From NCBI RefSeq assembly GCF_002217475.1, contig NZ_MUHH01000017.1:110999-174998 (forward strand): a stretch of DNA of 64,000 nucleotides, read 5' to 3'. Position 1 is the first letter of the stretch, and each line of letters starts with the position of its first letter. Below, one piece after another: positions 23,365 to 34,016 of the stretch. The DNA comes from Flavobacterium tructae. GTDB taxonomy: Bacteria > Bacteroidota > Bacteroidia > Flavobacteriales > Flavobacteriaceae. The position numbers were made by a program, and so were the translations under genes. The notes below the pieces were generated by a model that saw only the letters and a program-made list of their open reading frames with translations, ran no database searches and was not told the origin of the DNA.

Positions 23365-24435
23365 ATGACCTCATTATTATTTGCTCCCTTAACCATAAAA
23401 AAGATTACTTTAAAAAACAGAATTGTTATTTCTCCTATGTGTCAGTATTCGGCAATAGACGGATTTGCAAACGATTGGCACTTGGTTCATCTGGGCAGTC
23501 GTGCCAGTGGCGGAGTAGGTTTAATCATCCAGGAAGCTACCGCAGTTTCTCCTGAGGCAAGAATTTCTCCTTCTGATTTAGGTTTGTGGAAAGACGACCA
23601 TATTGAAAAATTAAAAACAATTAACGAATTTATTCTTTCTCAAAATGCTGTACCCGGAATTCAATTGGCACATGCCGGACGAAAAGCAAGTGTTTCGATT
23701 CCATGGGAGGGCAATAAAAAATTAGATATAGGACAAGGTGGGTGGCAGACTGTTTCGGCAAGTGCGATCCCGTATCATGATGATGAACCTTTTCTTCCTG
23801 AAGCTTTAGATAAAAATGGAATTCAAAAAGTAATTTCAGATTTTAAAGCAGCAACAAAAAGAGCCGTTAAAGCCGGTTTTCAGGTCATGGAAATTCATGG
23901 AGCGCACGGATATCTGCTGCACCAGTTTTTATCACCTTTAACGAATGTCAGAGATGATGAATATGGTGGAAGTTTCGAAAACAGAATCCGTCTGACTTTA
24001 GAAATTGTTGAAGCTGTACAATCCGAATGGCCGTCTGATTTGCCTTTATTGGTTCGAATTTCAGCTACAGATTGGGTAGAAGGAGGATGGAATCCGGAGG
24101 AATCCGTACAGCTTTCAATACTCTTAAAAGAAAAAGGTGTTGATTTAATTGATACTTCGTCAGGCGGATTAGTTTCGCATCAGCAGATTCCTTTACAGCC
24201 CAATTATCAGGTTCCTTTCGCAGCCAAAATAAAAAAAGAAGCTTCTATTTTAACAGGGGCTGTCGGTTTAATTACAGAAGCTAAGCAAGCAGAAGAAATT
24301 TTGGAGAGTGGTCAGGCCGATGTGATCTTGTTTGCCAGAGAATCGCTCAGAAATCCGAATTTACCTTTAGATTTTGCTAAAGAATTAAACGACGATATTC
24401 AGTGGCCAAAACAATACGAAAGAGCGAAAATTTAA
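23365..24435 (+). CDS. NADH:flavin oxidoreductase, old yellow enzyme (YqjM-like)
   Basis: FMN-dependent ene-reductase that reduces activated C=C bonds with NAD(P)H. The 356-residue length and the TIM-barrel layout fit the YqjM/NamA class: the active-site Cys in SPMCQYSA near 27, the substrate-binding His pair in EIHGAHGYLLHQF near 178-182 with the following Tyr, and the FMN-binding Arg region. It has no signal peptide. The physiological substrate is not deducible. It is upstream of a Gfo/Idh oxidoreductase gene (158-bp spacer), not clearly in one operon. Confidence 0.92.
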   Translation: MTSLLFAPLTIKKITLKNRIVISPMCQYSAIDGFANDWHLVHLGSRASGGVGLIIQEATAVSPEARISPSDLGLWKDDHIEKLKTINEFILSQNAVPGIQLAHAGRKASVSIPWEGNKKLDIGQGGWQTVSASAIPYHDDEPFLPEALDKNGIQKVISDFKAATKRAVKAGFQVMEIHGAHGYLLHQFLSPLTNVRDDEYGGSFENRIRLTLEIVEAVQSEWPSDLPLLVRISATDWVEGGWNPEESVQLSILLKEKGVDLIDTSSGGLVSHQQIPLQPNYQVPFAAKIKKEASILTGAVGLITEAKQAEEILESGQADVILFARESLRNPNLPLDFAKELNDDIQWPKQYERAKI

Positions 24436-24593
24436 TATTTTATTGCCGCAAATTCACGAATCTATACAAATCGTTGTGTTTAAAAACTTAACATAATTTG
24501 TGAATTACTTCGTCCGTTCGCTATTGCTCGGGTCGTGGCAGAAATAAAATCCTTTTTAATCATAATAATCTGTGGCAAAAAACTAAACACAAA

Positions 24594-25634
24594 ATGCAAA
24601 AAATAAAAACAGCACTATTATCATATGGAATGTCAGGGAAGGTGTTTCATGCTCCATTTTTAAATATACACCCAGGGTTTGAATTATTGGGCTCCTGGGA
24701 AAGAAGCAAAAAACTCATTCAGCAGGATTATCCGGCTGTAAAAAGTTATGCCTCGATCGAAGACTTGTTGGCGGATGATGTCGATTTGGTGATTGTAAAC
24801 ACACCCGTGGGAACGCATTATGAATATGCGAAACAAGTACTTTTGAGCGGAAAACATGCTGTAGTTGAAAAAGCGTTTACCACAACAGTAGCCGAAGCTC
24901 AGGAACTGGCTGCAATTGCAAAAGAAAAAGGACTGAAATTAGCCGTTTTTCAAAACAGAAGATGGGACAGTGATTTTAAAACGGTTCAAAAAGTAATTGG
25001 TGATGGGGTTTTAGGAGATTTGATCGAAGCTGAATTTCATTTTGACCGATACAATCCGTTATTAAGTCCTAAAGCACATAAAGAAACTGTAAATGATGGT
25101 GCCGGAATCCTGAAAGATTTAGGTCCGCATTTAATTGATCAGGCCGTTTGTTTGTTTGGTTCTCCAAATGCAGTTTTTGGAGACATTCGTTTTACCAGAG
25201 CGGATACTTTGGTGGACGACTGGATCGATCTATTGTTGATTTATGAAAATTTCAGAGTCCGTTTAAAAGCCGGTTTTTTTGTGAGAGAAGCTAATCCTGC
25301 TTATGTGCTTCACGGTAAAAAAGGATCATTTTTAAAACCTCGTGGAGATGTTCAGGAAGATGATTTAAAATTAGGTAAAAAGCCAAATCTGGAATCCTGG
25401 GGTACAGAATCAGAGGTTTTACAAGGCCTTTTACACACCGAAATTGATGGAGAAGTAATCAGGGAAAAAATTCCAACGCTTCAGGGCAATTATTTTTCTT
25501 TCTTTGATGGTGTTTATGAGGCTATCGTAAAGAATGAAAAAGAACCGGTTACTGCACAGGACGGAGTAAAAGTAATGCAGATTATCGAAGCAGCAATCGC
25601 AAGTCATACGCAGCAAAAAGTAATTAATTTGTAG
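24594..25634 (+). CDS. Gfo/Idh/MocA-family oxidoreductase
   Basis: NAD(P)-dependent dehydrogenase family acting mostly on sugars or related polyols. The 346-residue protein begins with the Rossmann segment IKTALLSYGMSGKVFHAPFL, contains the nucleotide-binding strand VDLVIVNTPVGTHYEYAK near 65-80, and the EKAFTTT segment (the EKP-like motif) near 101. The C-terminal domain has DLGPHLIDQAV, typical of the family. The exact substrate is unknown. The gene is followed by an untranslated spacer of about 240 bp with repeat fragments. Confidence 0.9.
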   Translation: MQKIKTALLSYGMSGKVFHAPFLNIHPGFELLGSWERSKKLIQQDYPAVKSYASIEDLLADDVDLVIVNTPVGTHYEYAKQVLLSGKHAVVEKAFTTTVAEAQELAAIAKEKGLKLAVFQNRRWDSDFKTVQKVIGDGVLGDLIEAEFHFDRYNPLLSPKAHKETVNDGAGILKDLGPHLIDQAVCLFGSPNAVFGDIRFTRADTLVDDWIDLLLIYENFRVRLKAGFFVREANPAYVLHGKKGSFLKPRGDVQEDDLKLGKKPNLESWGTESEVLQGLLHTEIDGEVIREKIPTLQGNYFSFFDGVYEAIVKNEKEPVTAQDGVKVMQIIEAAIASHTQQKVINL

Positions 25635-25875
25635 TGAAGCTGCACACAGATTTGACGGATAAAACAGATTGTCACAGATTTTTTAATTCTTGAAATCTGA
25701 AAAGAAGTATCATAGTCTATAAAATAAAACAATTAGAAGTAGTTAACGACAAAAAACTTTGCGCCTTTGCTTTTCAGAACCTTTGTCCCTCAAAAAAATT
25801 ATAAACATACAACGTTGTAAATTGAGTAACAGTCAGGTTTTATAGGTCATAAAGCAGCTTTTTAGTACTTTTATA

Positions 25876-27117
25876 GTGTTAAATCCAAAACGAATTATTT
25901 TGATCGACTTCAATCCATTAGCATTATTCCAAACCAAAGGAAAAATTAAGAAAGCTTACAGAGAAGCTAAAATCTCCTATCTGAACCGAATTCGTTTGGC
26001 TGTTGGGATGTTTTATTTTGGAATGGGTTTAAGTTTTGCGACCTGGGCAAGCAGGATTCCGGACATTAAAACAGCATTGCATTTAACCGAAGGAGACCTT
26101 GGTTCTATTCTTTTTGCTTTGCCAATGGGACAATTACTAATTATGCCATTCTCAGGTAAGATGGTTACAAAATTTGGCAGTCATCGAATTTTGATTCTTT
26201 CCTTAATCATGTATGTTTTATGTCTGGCCAATTTAGGTTTGGCTACTACCGCCTTACAATTGTCATTAGGATTATTTCTGTTTGGATTGTTTGGAAATCT
26301 GGCCAATATCGCGGTCAATACACAAGGCGTTTATACCGAAGTTCTTTTTAGGAAAACAATCATGTCGTCTTTTCATGGCATGTGGAGTTTTGCCGGATTT
26401 ACCGGGGCTTTAGTAGGGTTGGGAATGCTGGCTTTAAAACTAAGTCCTCTTCATCACTTCCTGATCGTGGCGGGAATCGTATTAATAATGATTGCTTTTA
26501 ACTTTAAGTTTTTAATTAAAGCCAAAGAAAAAATCAAAGTTAAGAACGAGAAAAAGAAGTTATTTGTAAAACCGGACAGCGCTTTAATCTGGCTTGGAGT
26601 GATTGGATTTTGTAGTATGGCAAGCGAAGGTGTAATGTTCGACTGGAGCGGAGTTTACTTTAAAGATATCGTAAAAGCACCCGGTCCGTTGGTGATTTTA
26701 GGATATACTTCCTTCATGATTATGATGGCAAGCGGACGTTTTCTGGGAGACGGTCTGATCAATAAATTTGGACGTGAACGTGTGATGCAAATTAGTGGTG
26801 TTATGATTTCTGCCGGACTTTTTACAGCCGTTTTTCTTCCTTATCTTATACCTTGTACCATTGCTTTTATGGCAGTTGGTTTAGGAGTTGCCACTATAGT
26901 TCCTACCGTTTATAGTATGGCAGGGAAAAACCCGACCGTTCCACCCGGAGAAGCTTTAACTATTGTTTCGAGTGTAAGTTTTTTGGGGTTCTTAATGGGA
27001 CCACCGGTTATCGGACATATCGCTGAAACTTTTGGACTTCAGTTTTCATTCGCTTTTATTGGAATTTTCGGAGTTCTGATTGCTTTTATGGTTTCCAAAA
27101 TCAGGATAGCCTCTTAG
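25876..27117 (+). CDS. MFS transporter
   Basis: A 413-residue inner-membrane transporter with about 12 hydrophobic segments. The first begins RIRLAVGMFYFGMGLSF, and the segment ASRIPDIKTALHLTEGDLGS is like the YbjJ-type MFS family. The first in-frame start I can find upstream is GTG at 25876; no ATG precedes the first helix, so the start is uncertain by a few codons. The substrate is unknown. It stands alone, with a typical AT-rich spacer before the TonB receptor. Confidence 0.88.
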   Translation: MLNPKRIILIDFNPLALFQTKGKIKKAYREAKISYLNRIRLAVGMFYFGMGLSFATWASRIPDIKTALHLTEGDLGSILFALPMGQLLIMPFSGKMVTKFGSHRILILSLIMYVLCLANLGLATTALQLSLGLFLFGLFGNLANIAVNTQGVYTEVLFRKTIMSSFHGMWSFAGFTGALVGLGMLALKLSPLHHFLIVAGIVLIMIAFNFKFLIKAKEKIKVKNEKKKLFVKPDSALIWLGVIGFCSMASEGVMFDWSGVYFKDIVKAPGPLVILGYTSFMIMMASGRFLGDGLINKFGRERVMQISGVMISAGLFTAVFLPYLIPCTIAFMAVGLGVATIVPTVYSMAGKNPTVPPGEALTIVSSVSFLGFLMGPPVIGHIAETFGLQFSFAFIGIFGVLIAFMVSKIRIAS

Positions 27118-27356
27118 TTTGTACGCTAAAAAAAAGCGAGAGATTGTTTTGAAGTTAAATTTTATTTAACAAGAAAATACTTTCTTATTGTTTTTTGTTT
27201 ATATTTGAATCCTGAAACTAAATAAGGAGTATTAGCTTATTATTTTTTATCTCTTCCAAAAACCAATTTTATCTTTTGATGTAAGAGATTGGATGTTTTT
27301 GTTTTTAAAAATATCCAATCCTAAAACTAAAATTATAAAAGTAAATTGGGGTTTTC

Positions 27357-30194
27357 ATGATAAAAAAAGGAACGTTACTATTTGTTTTATTGCCTATTAG
27401 TCTTTTGTTTGCGCAAGAACAAACCACTTTTTCAGGAACTATAGTTGACTCAAAGACTCTAAATCCATTGGAAAATATTGTGGTAAACATTCAAAATTCT
27501 TCCATAACACAATTAACTGGTGCAAAGGGAAAGTTTGAATTACACTCTGCTATAAAGGGAGAACAATTATTATGGATACACAGTCAGGGCTATAAAGATC
27601 TTCTTTTAAAAATACAATCGAACCCGGGTCAAAAGGTTGAACTGGGGATTTTACCGTTAGAAGATAATTTTTCAGAGGAGACACCGGCAGCACTCATCAC
27701 CTTATTAGACAGCGATTTTTTGGATGATAATAGTTCTTCCGAAATGACTTCAGGTCTTTTGCAATCTTCAAGAGATGCTTTTATGCAAGCTTCAGCTTTC
27801 AATTGGGGACAGGCCCGATTTAGAGTTCGGGGTCTGGACAGCGAAAATGGGACGATGATGCTTAACGGTATGGTCACGAATAAAATTTACGACGGAAGAC
27901 CGCAATGGGGTAATTGGGGAGGTTTGAACAATGTGTTGCGAAATCAGGAATTTTCAGTCGGAGCAGCGGCTTCAAATTATACTTTTGGAGGAGTTTTAGG
28001 AACCCAGCAAATAAATACACGTGCTTCATTGTACAGAAAAAGTAGCCAGATTTCTTTTTCCGGGAGCAATACAGCCTACAATTGGCGGGCTATTGCTACT
28101 TATGCTTCCGGAATGAATGCTTCCGGTTGGGCTTATGTACTTTCAGCAGGAAAACGCTGGTCGGATGAAGGTTATTTTGACGGAACAAATTTCAAAGCAG
28201 AATCTTTTTTTATTAGTGTAGAAAAGAAACTGAATGACAACCATTCATTGAACTTTACAGGGTTTTATACGCCAAATTCAAGAGGGAAAAATTCGGCAAA
28301 TACAAATGAAGTTACCCAATTAACCAATGAGAAATACAATTCTTATTGGGGATTTCAAAACGGGAAAAAGAGAAATGCGCGAGTAAAAAGAGTCGAAGAA
28401 CCGGTATTGATGCTAAATCATTATTACAAAATAAATGAGAAAACAAATCTGAATTCCAGTTTAATGTATCAATTTGGTCAGGTAGGAAACAGTACTATTG
28501 ACTATCAAAACACCCCCAGTCCTGATCCGGTGTATTATCAAAAATTACCCAGTTATTATACCTCAATCTACGGAAAAGATAAAGGGGAGTTTTCAGGAGA
28601 TTTCACCCCCGATTTTATAAGTGCAGAAAAGGCAAAAGTAAATTTTCTCGAAGATCGCCAAATCAATTGGGATGAATTATATCGTGCCAATCAGAAACCA
28701 ATTTTAAATGCTGATGGAACAATTAGCGGATTTGAACCCGCACAAAGTCATTATGTTTTATACGAAGACCGAACAGATGATAAGACCCTAGCCGCAAATT
28801 CAAATCTGAATATGCAATTAACAGAGAATACTGCTTTTGATGGAGGAATTACTTTCAGAAATTTAAAGTCACATCAGTTTCAATATCTTTTAGATTTGTT
28901 GGGAGGGCAATATTTTGAAGACATTGATGCGTTTTACCAAGGCAATCAAGCACAGTCTGATTTACAAAATCCAAATCGTGAGGTAAAAGAAGGAGATATT
29001 TATGGTTACAATTATAATCTTTTTGCGACCACAATTGATGCTTTCACACAGTTTAAATTCAGTTATAATAAAACAGATTTTTATTTAGGACAGTCTTATT
29101 CTGTTTCCAATTACCAGAGAGAAGGATTGTATCAAAATGGGATTTATCCAACATCATCACTTGGAAAAAGTAACAAGGTGAATTTTGAAAATTTTGGTTT
29201 TAAAGTAGGTCTGACCTATAAAATTTCAGGAAAACAATGGCTGTTTTTTAACGGAATGCATCTTAGCAGAGCACCATCCTTACGAAACACGTTTTTAAAT
29301 TCCAGATTGAATAATTCAATAGTCGACGGAATTGAAAATGAAAGTATAAGTAGTGCCGAAGGAAACTATGTTTTTCGTTCTCCAAATTTTAAAATTCGTT
29401 CTACAATTTATTATTCATTGATTAAAAATACGACCCGAACTTCCTTTTTCTTCGCTGAAGGAATTTTTGATCAGGGGGCAGCTTATAACAATACGGATGC
29501 ATTTGTTAGTCAGACTTTAACGCATCTGGACAAGAAAAATATTGGTATGGAATTTAGTCTTGAATGGCAAATTTCATCAACTTTAAAAGTGACTTCATCT
29601 GCAGCATACGGTAATTATGTCTATAGCAGTAATCCTAATGTATCTATAACTAACGATGCAAATGTGGCAGAAGACGGTACCCAGACCATTTTTGATTTTG
29701 GAAAATCCTATCTTAAAAACTACAAACAAGCGGGCATGCCCCAACAAGCTTATTCGATTGGATTAGAATACAGAGATCCTAAATTTTGGTGGCTGGGAGC
29801 GAATATTAATTATTTGTCCGAAGCTTATATTGACGTTTCGCCAATTGCACGGACCAATCGGTTTTATGTAAACGCCGTGAATGGTCACCTCTTTCCGGAA
29901 GCGACAGAAGAACGGACAGCTGCTTTACTGAAACAGGAAAAATTTAATCCGGTTTCATTATTAAATATTACAGGAGGAAAGTCCTGGCGTATCGCTCACA
30001 AATATATCGGGCTTTTCTGGAGTGTTAATAATGTTCTGAATGCGGTGTTCAAAACAGGTGGTTTTGAACAAGCCCGAAATGCTAATTTCAGAGCTCTCAA
30101 TCAGGATGTTTCTAGTGGAACACCCTCATTTGGTTCTAAATATTATTATGGATATGGAAGAACTTATTTTGTGAACCTGACAATGAGTTTGTAA
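27357..30194 (+). CDS. TonB-dependent receptor
   Basis: A 945-residue outer-membrane receptor driven by TonB. The signal peptide MIKKGTLLFVLLPISLLFAQ is followed by a carboxypeptidase-like regulatory domain (TFSGTIVDSKTLNPLENIVV..., about 25-100), a plug region with FRVRGLDSENGTMMLNG near 160, and a long beta-barrel ending in TYFVNLTMSL, with an aromatic residue near the tail. The substrate is not apparent; a partner DUF5689 lipoprotein gene follows at 20 bp, suggesting one operon. Confidence 0.92.
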   Translation: MIKKGTLLFVLLPISLLFAQEQTTFSGTIVDSKTLNPLENIVVNIQNSSITQLTGAKGKFELHSAIKGEQLLWIHSQGYKDLLLKIQSNPGQKVELGILPLEDNFSEETPAALITLLDSDFLDDNSSSEMTSGLLQSSRDAFMQASAFNWGQARFRVRGLDSENGTMMLNGMVTNKIYDGRPQWGNWGGLNNVLRNQEFSVGAAASNYTFGGVLGTQQINTRASLYRKSSQISFSGSNTAYNWRAIATYASGMNASGWAYVLSAGKRWSDEGYFDGTNFKAESFFISVEKKLNDNHSLNFTGFYTPNSRGKNSANTNEVTQLTNEKYNSYWGFQNGKKRNARVKRVEEPVLMLNHYYKINEKTNLNSSLMYQFGQVGNSTIDYQNTPSPDPVYYQKLPSYYTSIYGKDKGEFSGDFTPDFISAEKAKVNFLEDRQINWDELYRANQKPILNADGTISGFEPAQSHYVLYEDRTDDKTLAANSNLNMQLTENTAFDGGITFRNLKSHQFQYLLDLLGGQYFEDIDAFYQGNQAQSDLQNPNREVKEGDIYGYNYNLFATTIDAFTQFKFSYNKTDFYLGQSYSVSNYQREGLYQNGIYPTSSLGKSNKVNFENFGFKVGLTYKISGKQWLFFNGMHLSRAPSLRNTFLNSRLNNSIVDGIENESISSAEGNYVFRSPNFKIRSTIYYSLIKNTTRTSFFFAEGIFDQGAAYNNTDAFVSQTLTHLDKKNIGMEFSLEWQISSTLKVTSSAAYGNYVYSSNPNVSITNDANVAEDGTQTIFDFGKSYLKNYKQAGMPQQAYSIGLEYRDPKFWWLGANINYLSEAYIDVSPIARTNRFYVNAVNGHLFPEATEERTAALLKQEKFNPVSLLNITGGKSWRIAHKYIGLFWSVNNVLNAVFKTGGFEQARNANFRALNQDVSSGTPSFGSKYYYGYGRTYFVNLTMSL

Positions 30195-30214
30195 AATTTT
30201 AAAACCAATTTGAA

Positions 30215-31564
30215 ATGAAAAATAGATTATTAGTTTTCGGTTATGTATTCTTGCTGCTGATAATTTACAGCTGCAATAATGAAGCTGAAATTCCAAAACT
30301 AGAATGTACACAACCGAATTTAGTCATTAATCAAAAGGTTCAGAAAGTCAAAGATTTTTCAGGGCCTGTTCCGAAACAATATGGCTACGATGATGCTATT
30401 GAGGCTTACGTAGTGTCAAGCGATGAGGGAGGAAATTTCTTTAAGATACTTTTCCTGCAAACTATTGCAACGGATGAAACACCGGCAATAGGATTTAGTA
30501 TTGCGGTTGATGTTACCAACACCTATATCGATTTTCGGGTAGGGAATAAAGTGTATATCAAATTAAAGAATCAGTTTACAGATTTATATTTTGGTGGTTT
30601 GCGTATCGGAAGTTTGTCAGTAAGCAATTCGGGAGATCCAATGATTGGCAGAATTTCGCAGACCGATTATAAAACTGTACTTAACGGGTCTTGTACAATA
30701 ATGGATGAAAGTAAGCTGGTGCAAGTAATTTCTGTAGAAGAAGCGCTAAATGATGATAAGCTTAATACGCTGGTGGAGTTAAGCGGAGTCCAGTTTGCGG
30801 AAGAAGCGATTGGCCGTCATTATTTTGAAGAGTCTAACAATGTAGGAGGTTCGACAAATTGGAACCTTCAGGATAAAAGTGGCAATCAGATTATTTTCAG
30901 AACAAGCAGTTATGCTGGTTTTGCTAATAAATTGGTACCGGAAGGGAGCGGAAAAGTGAGAGGAGTTTTGACCAAATACGGATCAGATTATCAACTAATG
31001 AGCAGATCAGAAAAAGATCTGGAAATGAACGGAAAAAGAGATATTCCGATTTTTGTGGAAGATTTTCAATCCGTGAAAAATAATGTGAATTTCACTTTGC
31101 CGGGTTGGAGTAACATTGTTGAGAAAGCTTCGAAATTATGGGAGAGCATGCTGTATGCCGGAAACGGTTATGCAGAGTTTAATACTACAAGTACAACCGC
31201 AGCTGAAAATGTTGCCTGGATGGTTACTCCCAAAATCAATTTGAGCGGTTATAAAAGTGCAGTATTATCCTTTAGAAGCGCACAGCACGACTTAAAGATT
31301 GATTCGCCATCAAATGTGCTTGAAGTCTATGTTTCAACTAATTTCGATGGTTCTAGTGTAACCAAAGCAAAATGGACAAAACTAACAGCAAAATTTCCGT
31401 CATTGTCAACACCGTCCCGGGTTTTTATCAGTTCCGGAGCAATTGATTTATCTTCCTATTCAGGGAGTATTAATATTGCATTTAAATACCTAGGTTCGGG
31501 TAAGGATAAAACTTTGAATGGCGCTTTTATGGTTGATGATGTTAGAATTTTTGCTGAAAAATAA
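30215..31564 (+). CDS. DUF5689-domain lipoprotein
   Basis: A 449-residue lipoprotein: signal peptide with lipobox near YSCNNEAE (Cys20). A DUF5689-like region follows (about 40-250, with YGYDDAIEAYVVSSDEGGNFFK and VRGVLTKYGSDYQLM), then a C-terminal sandwich-like domain with FVEDFQSVKNNVNFTLPGW and AWMVTPKINLSGYKSAVL that resembles choice-of-anchor or discoidin-like modules. It follows the TonB receptor by 20 bp; proteins of this type are commonly paired with receptors of this class, so it is likely its surface partner. Confidence 0.82.
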   Translation: MKNRLLVFGYVFLLLIIYSCNNEAEIPKLECTQPNLVINQKVQKVKDFSGPVPKQYGYDDAIEAYVVSSDEGGNFFKILFLQTIATDETPAIGFSIAVDVTNTYIDFRVGNKVYIKLKNQFTDLYFGGLRIGSLSVSNSGDPMIGRISQTDYKTVLNGSCTIMDESKLVQVISVEEALNDDKLNTLVELSGVQFAEEAIGRHYFEESNNVGGSTNWNLQDKSGNQIIFRTSSYAGFANKLVPEGSGKVRGVLTKYGSDYQLMSRSEKDLEMNGKRDIPIFVEDFQSVKNNVNFTLPGWSNIVEKASKLWESMLYAGNGYAEFNTTSTTAAENVAWMVTPKINLSGYKSAVLSFRSAQHDLKIDSPSNVLEVYVSTNFDGSSVTKAKWTKLTAKFPSLSTPSRVFISSGAIDLSSYSGSINIAFKYLGSGKDKTLNGAFMVDDVRIFAEK

Positions 31565-31702
31565 GGCTGTTTTTAATAGAGATTCAGTTAAGGTGTTGAT
31601 TTTTAGACGATAATTTAATACGGTATTGTTTTTGAGATTTAAACGGTTAGATTTTAATAGAATTTTGTATTTTGGTCACCCCAAATCAATACAAATACCA
31701 CT

Positions 31703-32572
31703 ATGAAAATCTATTTTCTTGCCATCATCATGATGGTTTTCCCGTGTTTAGTACATAGTCAGAATCAGGATGCTAAACCTGTGAGACTGAAACAAATTAA
31801 TATTGTAAAAACAAATTACCAGAATTCTAAAGATGGTGAAATTGTAAACAAAACAGTTGTTTTTAAAGACGGAAAAATACAAACCATTACTACTTCAGAT
31901 GTCATTCAGCATTTCTTTTACAATACCAAAGGACTATTGGATATGACGGTTAAAGATAAGGTAGGAAGTGACTGGAAAGAAGTTGTGAATTATACGTATG
32001 ATGCCGACAATAACATTACGAAGTTTGTTAAAAAATACCAGGAAGGCAACGATTATATTACCAAGGTAGTAACTTTTACCTACGAAGGAGCCAGAGTAAA
32101 GGTAATTACCAAAAAGAGCACTAATCACCAGAACTTAGTTGATGATATCGAGTATATTGTTGAAAACGGTGCTATTGTGCGACGTACTTCTCGAGACAGA
32201 AATAAAGCCATCATTGGTAAAATTGAATATGTTTACTTCAACGATAATGTCATAAAGCATAAAGGTTTGGTAGGAGATAAAATTTCGAAAAGTTTTATTT
32301 TTGATGATAAAAACTCTGTTGATGTTTTAATTGTTAAAAGCTTATTTGGAGACAATTATAAAGTGATTGTACCTATGATCTCCTATCATGAGGAAGAATT
32401 TAGCTTTGAATCCATCTCCCCTAATAACGAAATTGTTTTTAGCCCTTCCTCTACTGTCTTGGTCGGAGTGAGCAGAAAATACAAATACAATAAGTTGAAC
32501 TTTCCAATCTCTTGTTCTCAGATAGAGGAGAATGGAATTGTAAAAACAGAAAAGACTTTTATTTACGAGTAA
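31703..32572 (+). CDS. exported protein with YD-like repeats
   Basis: A 289-residue exported protein with signal peptide ending near PCLVHSQ. The mature part repeats a pattern of the type Y(T/E)YD..(D/N)N, for example NYTYDADNNITK, VTFTYEGARVK, and KIEYVYFNDNVIK, resembling RHS/YD strands, so it may fold as a beta-rich shell. No enzyme motif is visible, and I cannot assign a function. It is separated from the DUF5689 gene by 138 bp. Confidence 0.65.
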   Translation: MKIYFLAIIMMVFPCLVHSQNQDAKPVRLKQINIVKTNYQNSKDGEIVNKTVVFKDGKIQTITTSDVIQHFFYNTKGLLDMTVKDKVGSDWKEVVNYTYDADNNITKFVKKYQEGNDYITKVVTFTYEGARVKVITKKSTNHQNLVDDIEYIVENGAIVRRTSRDRNKAIIGKIEYVYFNDNVIKHKGLVGDKISKSFIFDDKNSVDVLIVKSLFGDNYKVIVPMISYHEEEFSFESISPNNEIVFSPSSTVLVGVSRKYKYNKLNFPISCSQIEENGIVKTEKTFIYE

Positions 32573-32591
32573 CGTAAATTTTAAAACTGAA

Positions 32592-32650
32592 AAATCAAAT
32601 CCCAAATCCCAAACTTCGATTAACAATTGGAATTTGGGATTTGGATTTTT
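32592..32650. repeat. inverted repeat between genes
   Basis: AAATCCCAAATCCC and GGAATTTGGGATTT form a nearly perfect palindrome around a 17-nt loop, with a T-run after it. It may end the preceding gene's transcript. Confidence 0.5.
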
Positions 32651-32745
32651 AAAGAATAGGGTAATTTTTCAAATACGGTTTAAAAAACAAGTTCTATAAG
32701 GGTTAGTACCTTACAAATCATTAAATTTGCACCTTATTCAAAGCT

Positions 32746-33975
32746 ATGTTAGAAAAAGAAGTTATAAATTTTGAGAGAACAGCCATTGTAGGTATTATAA
32801 CTCAAAATCAAAGTGAAGAAAAACTTAACGAATATCTGGATGAATTAGAGTTTTTGACTTTTACCGCTGGAGGTGAAGTGATTAAGCGCTTTTCTCAAAA
32901 AATGGAACGTCCAAATCCGAAGACTTTTGTAGGGACAGGAAAAATAGATGAAATCAATCTTTTTGTAAAAGAAAACAATATATCGACGTTGATTTTTGAT
33001 GACGAATTATCACCATCACAACAAAAGAATATTTCCAGAATTATTGATTGTAAAATTTTAGACCGAACGAATTTAATTCTGGATATTTTTGCACAAAGAG
33101 CAGAGACCTCTTATGCAAGAACACAGGTTGAGTTGGCACAATGTCAATATTTACTGCCCAGACTTTCAGGTTTATGGACGCACCTTGAGCGTCAAAAAGG
33201 GGGTATTGGTATGCGTGGTCCGGGAGAAACCGAGATCGAAACGGACAGACGTATCGTGCGTGACCGAATTTCGTTATTAAAGGATAAAATCAAGACCATC
33301 GACAAACAAATGAGCATTCAGCGCAGTAATCGCGGTGCGATGGTTCGTGTGGCATTGGTAGGATATACCAATGTTGGAAAATCGACCCTTATGAATGCGA
33401 TTGGTAAAAGTGATGTTTTTGTTGAAAATAAATTATTCGCAACTTTAGATACCACTGTTCGAAAAGTAGTGATTAAAAACTTACCGTTCTTATTATCAGA
33501 TACCGTAGGTTTTATTAGAAAATTGCCAACACAACTGGTAGATTCGTTTAAAAGTACACTTGATGAGGTGCGTGAAGCCGATTTATTATTGCATGTTGTA
33601 GATATTTCACACCCTGATTTTGAAGACCATATCGAATCGGTAAATCAAACTTTGTTAGAGATTAAGAGTAATGACAAACCAACTATTATGGTTTTTAATA
33701 AAATTGATGCCTACAAACATTTGACGATTGATGAAGATGATTTAATTACGGAGAGAACAAGAAGACATTATACTCTTGAGGAATGGAAACAGACCTGGAT
33801 GAGTAATGTTGGAGAAGATAAAACACTGTTTATCTCTGCAACACAAAAACAGAATTTTGAAGAATTCAGAGAAATGGTTTACGAGGCAGTCCGCCAGATT
33901 CATATCACCAGATTTCCGTATAATAAGTTTTTGTATCCGGATTATAAAGATGCAATCGAAAAAGAAGAAGAATAA
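32746..33975 (+). CDS. hflX: GTPase HflX
   Basis: Ribosome-associated GTPase that splits stalled 70S ribosomes. The 409-residue protein has the N-terminal HflX domain, the glycine-rich GGIGMRGPGETEIETDRR near 160 and the GTPase motifs: G1 GYTNVGKSTLMN near 207, G3 DTVGFIRKLP near 254 and G4 FNKIDAY near 318. It stands alone, with a bidirectional terminator shared with the convergent DUF3078 gene. Confidence 0.95.
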   Translation: MLEKEVINFERTAIVGIITQNQSEEKLNEYLDELEFLTFTAGGEVIKRFSQKMERPNPKTFVGTGKIDEINLFVKENNISTLIFDDELSPSQQKNISRIIDCKILDRTNLILDIFAQRAETSYARTQVELAQCQYLLPRLSGLWTHLERQKGGIGMRGPGETEIETDRRIVRDRISLLKDKIKTIDKQMSIQRSNRGAMVRVALVGYTNVGKSTLMNAIGKSDVFVENKLFATLDTTVRKVVIKNLPFLLSDTVGFIRKLPTQLVDSFKSTLDEVREADLLLHVVDISHPDFEDHIESVNQTLLEIKSNDKPTIMVFNKIDAYKHLTIDEDDLITERTRRHYTLEEWKQTWMSNVGEDKTLFISATQKQNFEEFREMVYEAVRQIHITRFPYNKFLYPDYKDAIEKEEE

Positions 33976-34015
33976 AAAAACGGCTTTTGAGTAATCAAAA
34001 GCCGTTTTGATTTTT
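33976..34015. terminator. bidirectional hairpin terminator
   Basis: Arms AAAACGGCTTTTGA and TCAAAAGCCGTTTT with a 4-nt loop, between convergent hflX and the DUF3078 gene. Confidence 0.9.
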
Positions 34016-34016
34016 A

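Noticed and set aside
25431..25616. Minus-strand frame opposite the Gfo/Idh gene
   Set aside because: Shadow frame without start signal or homology.
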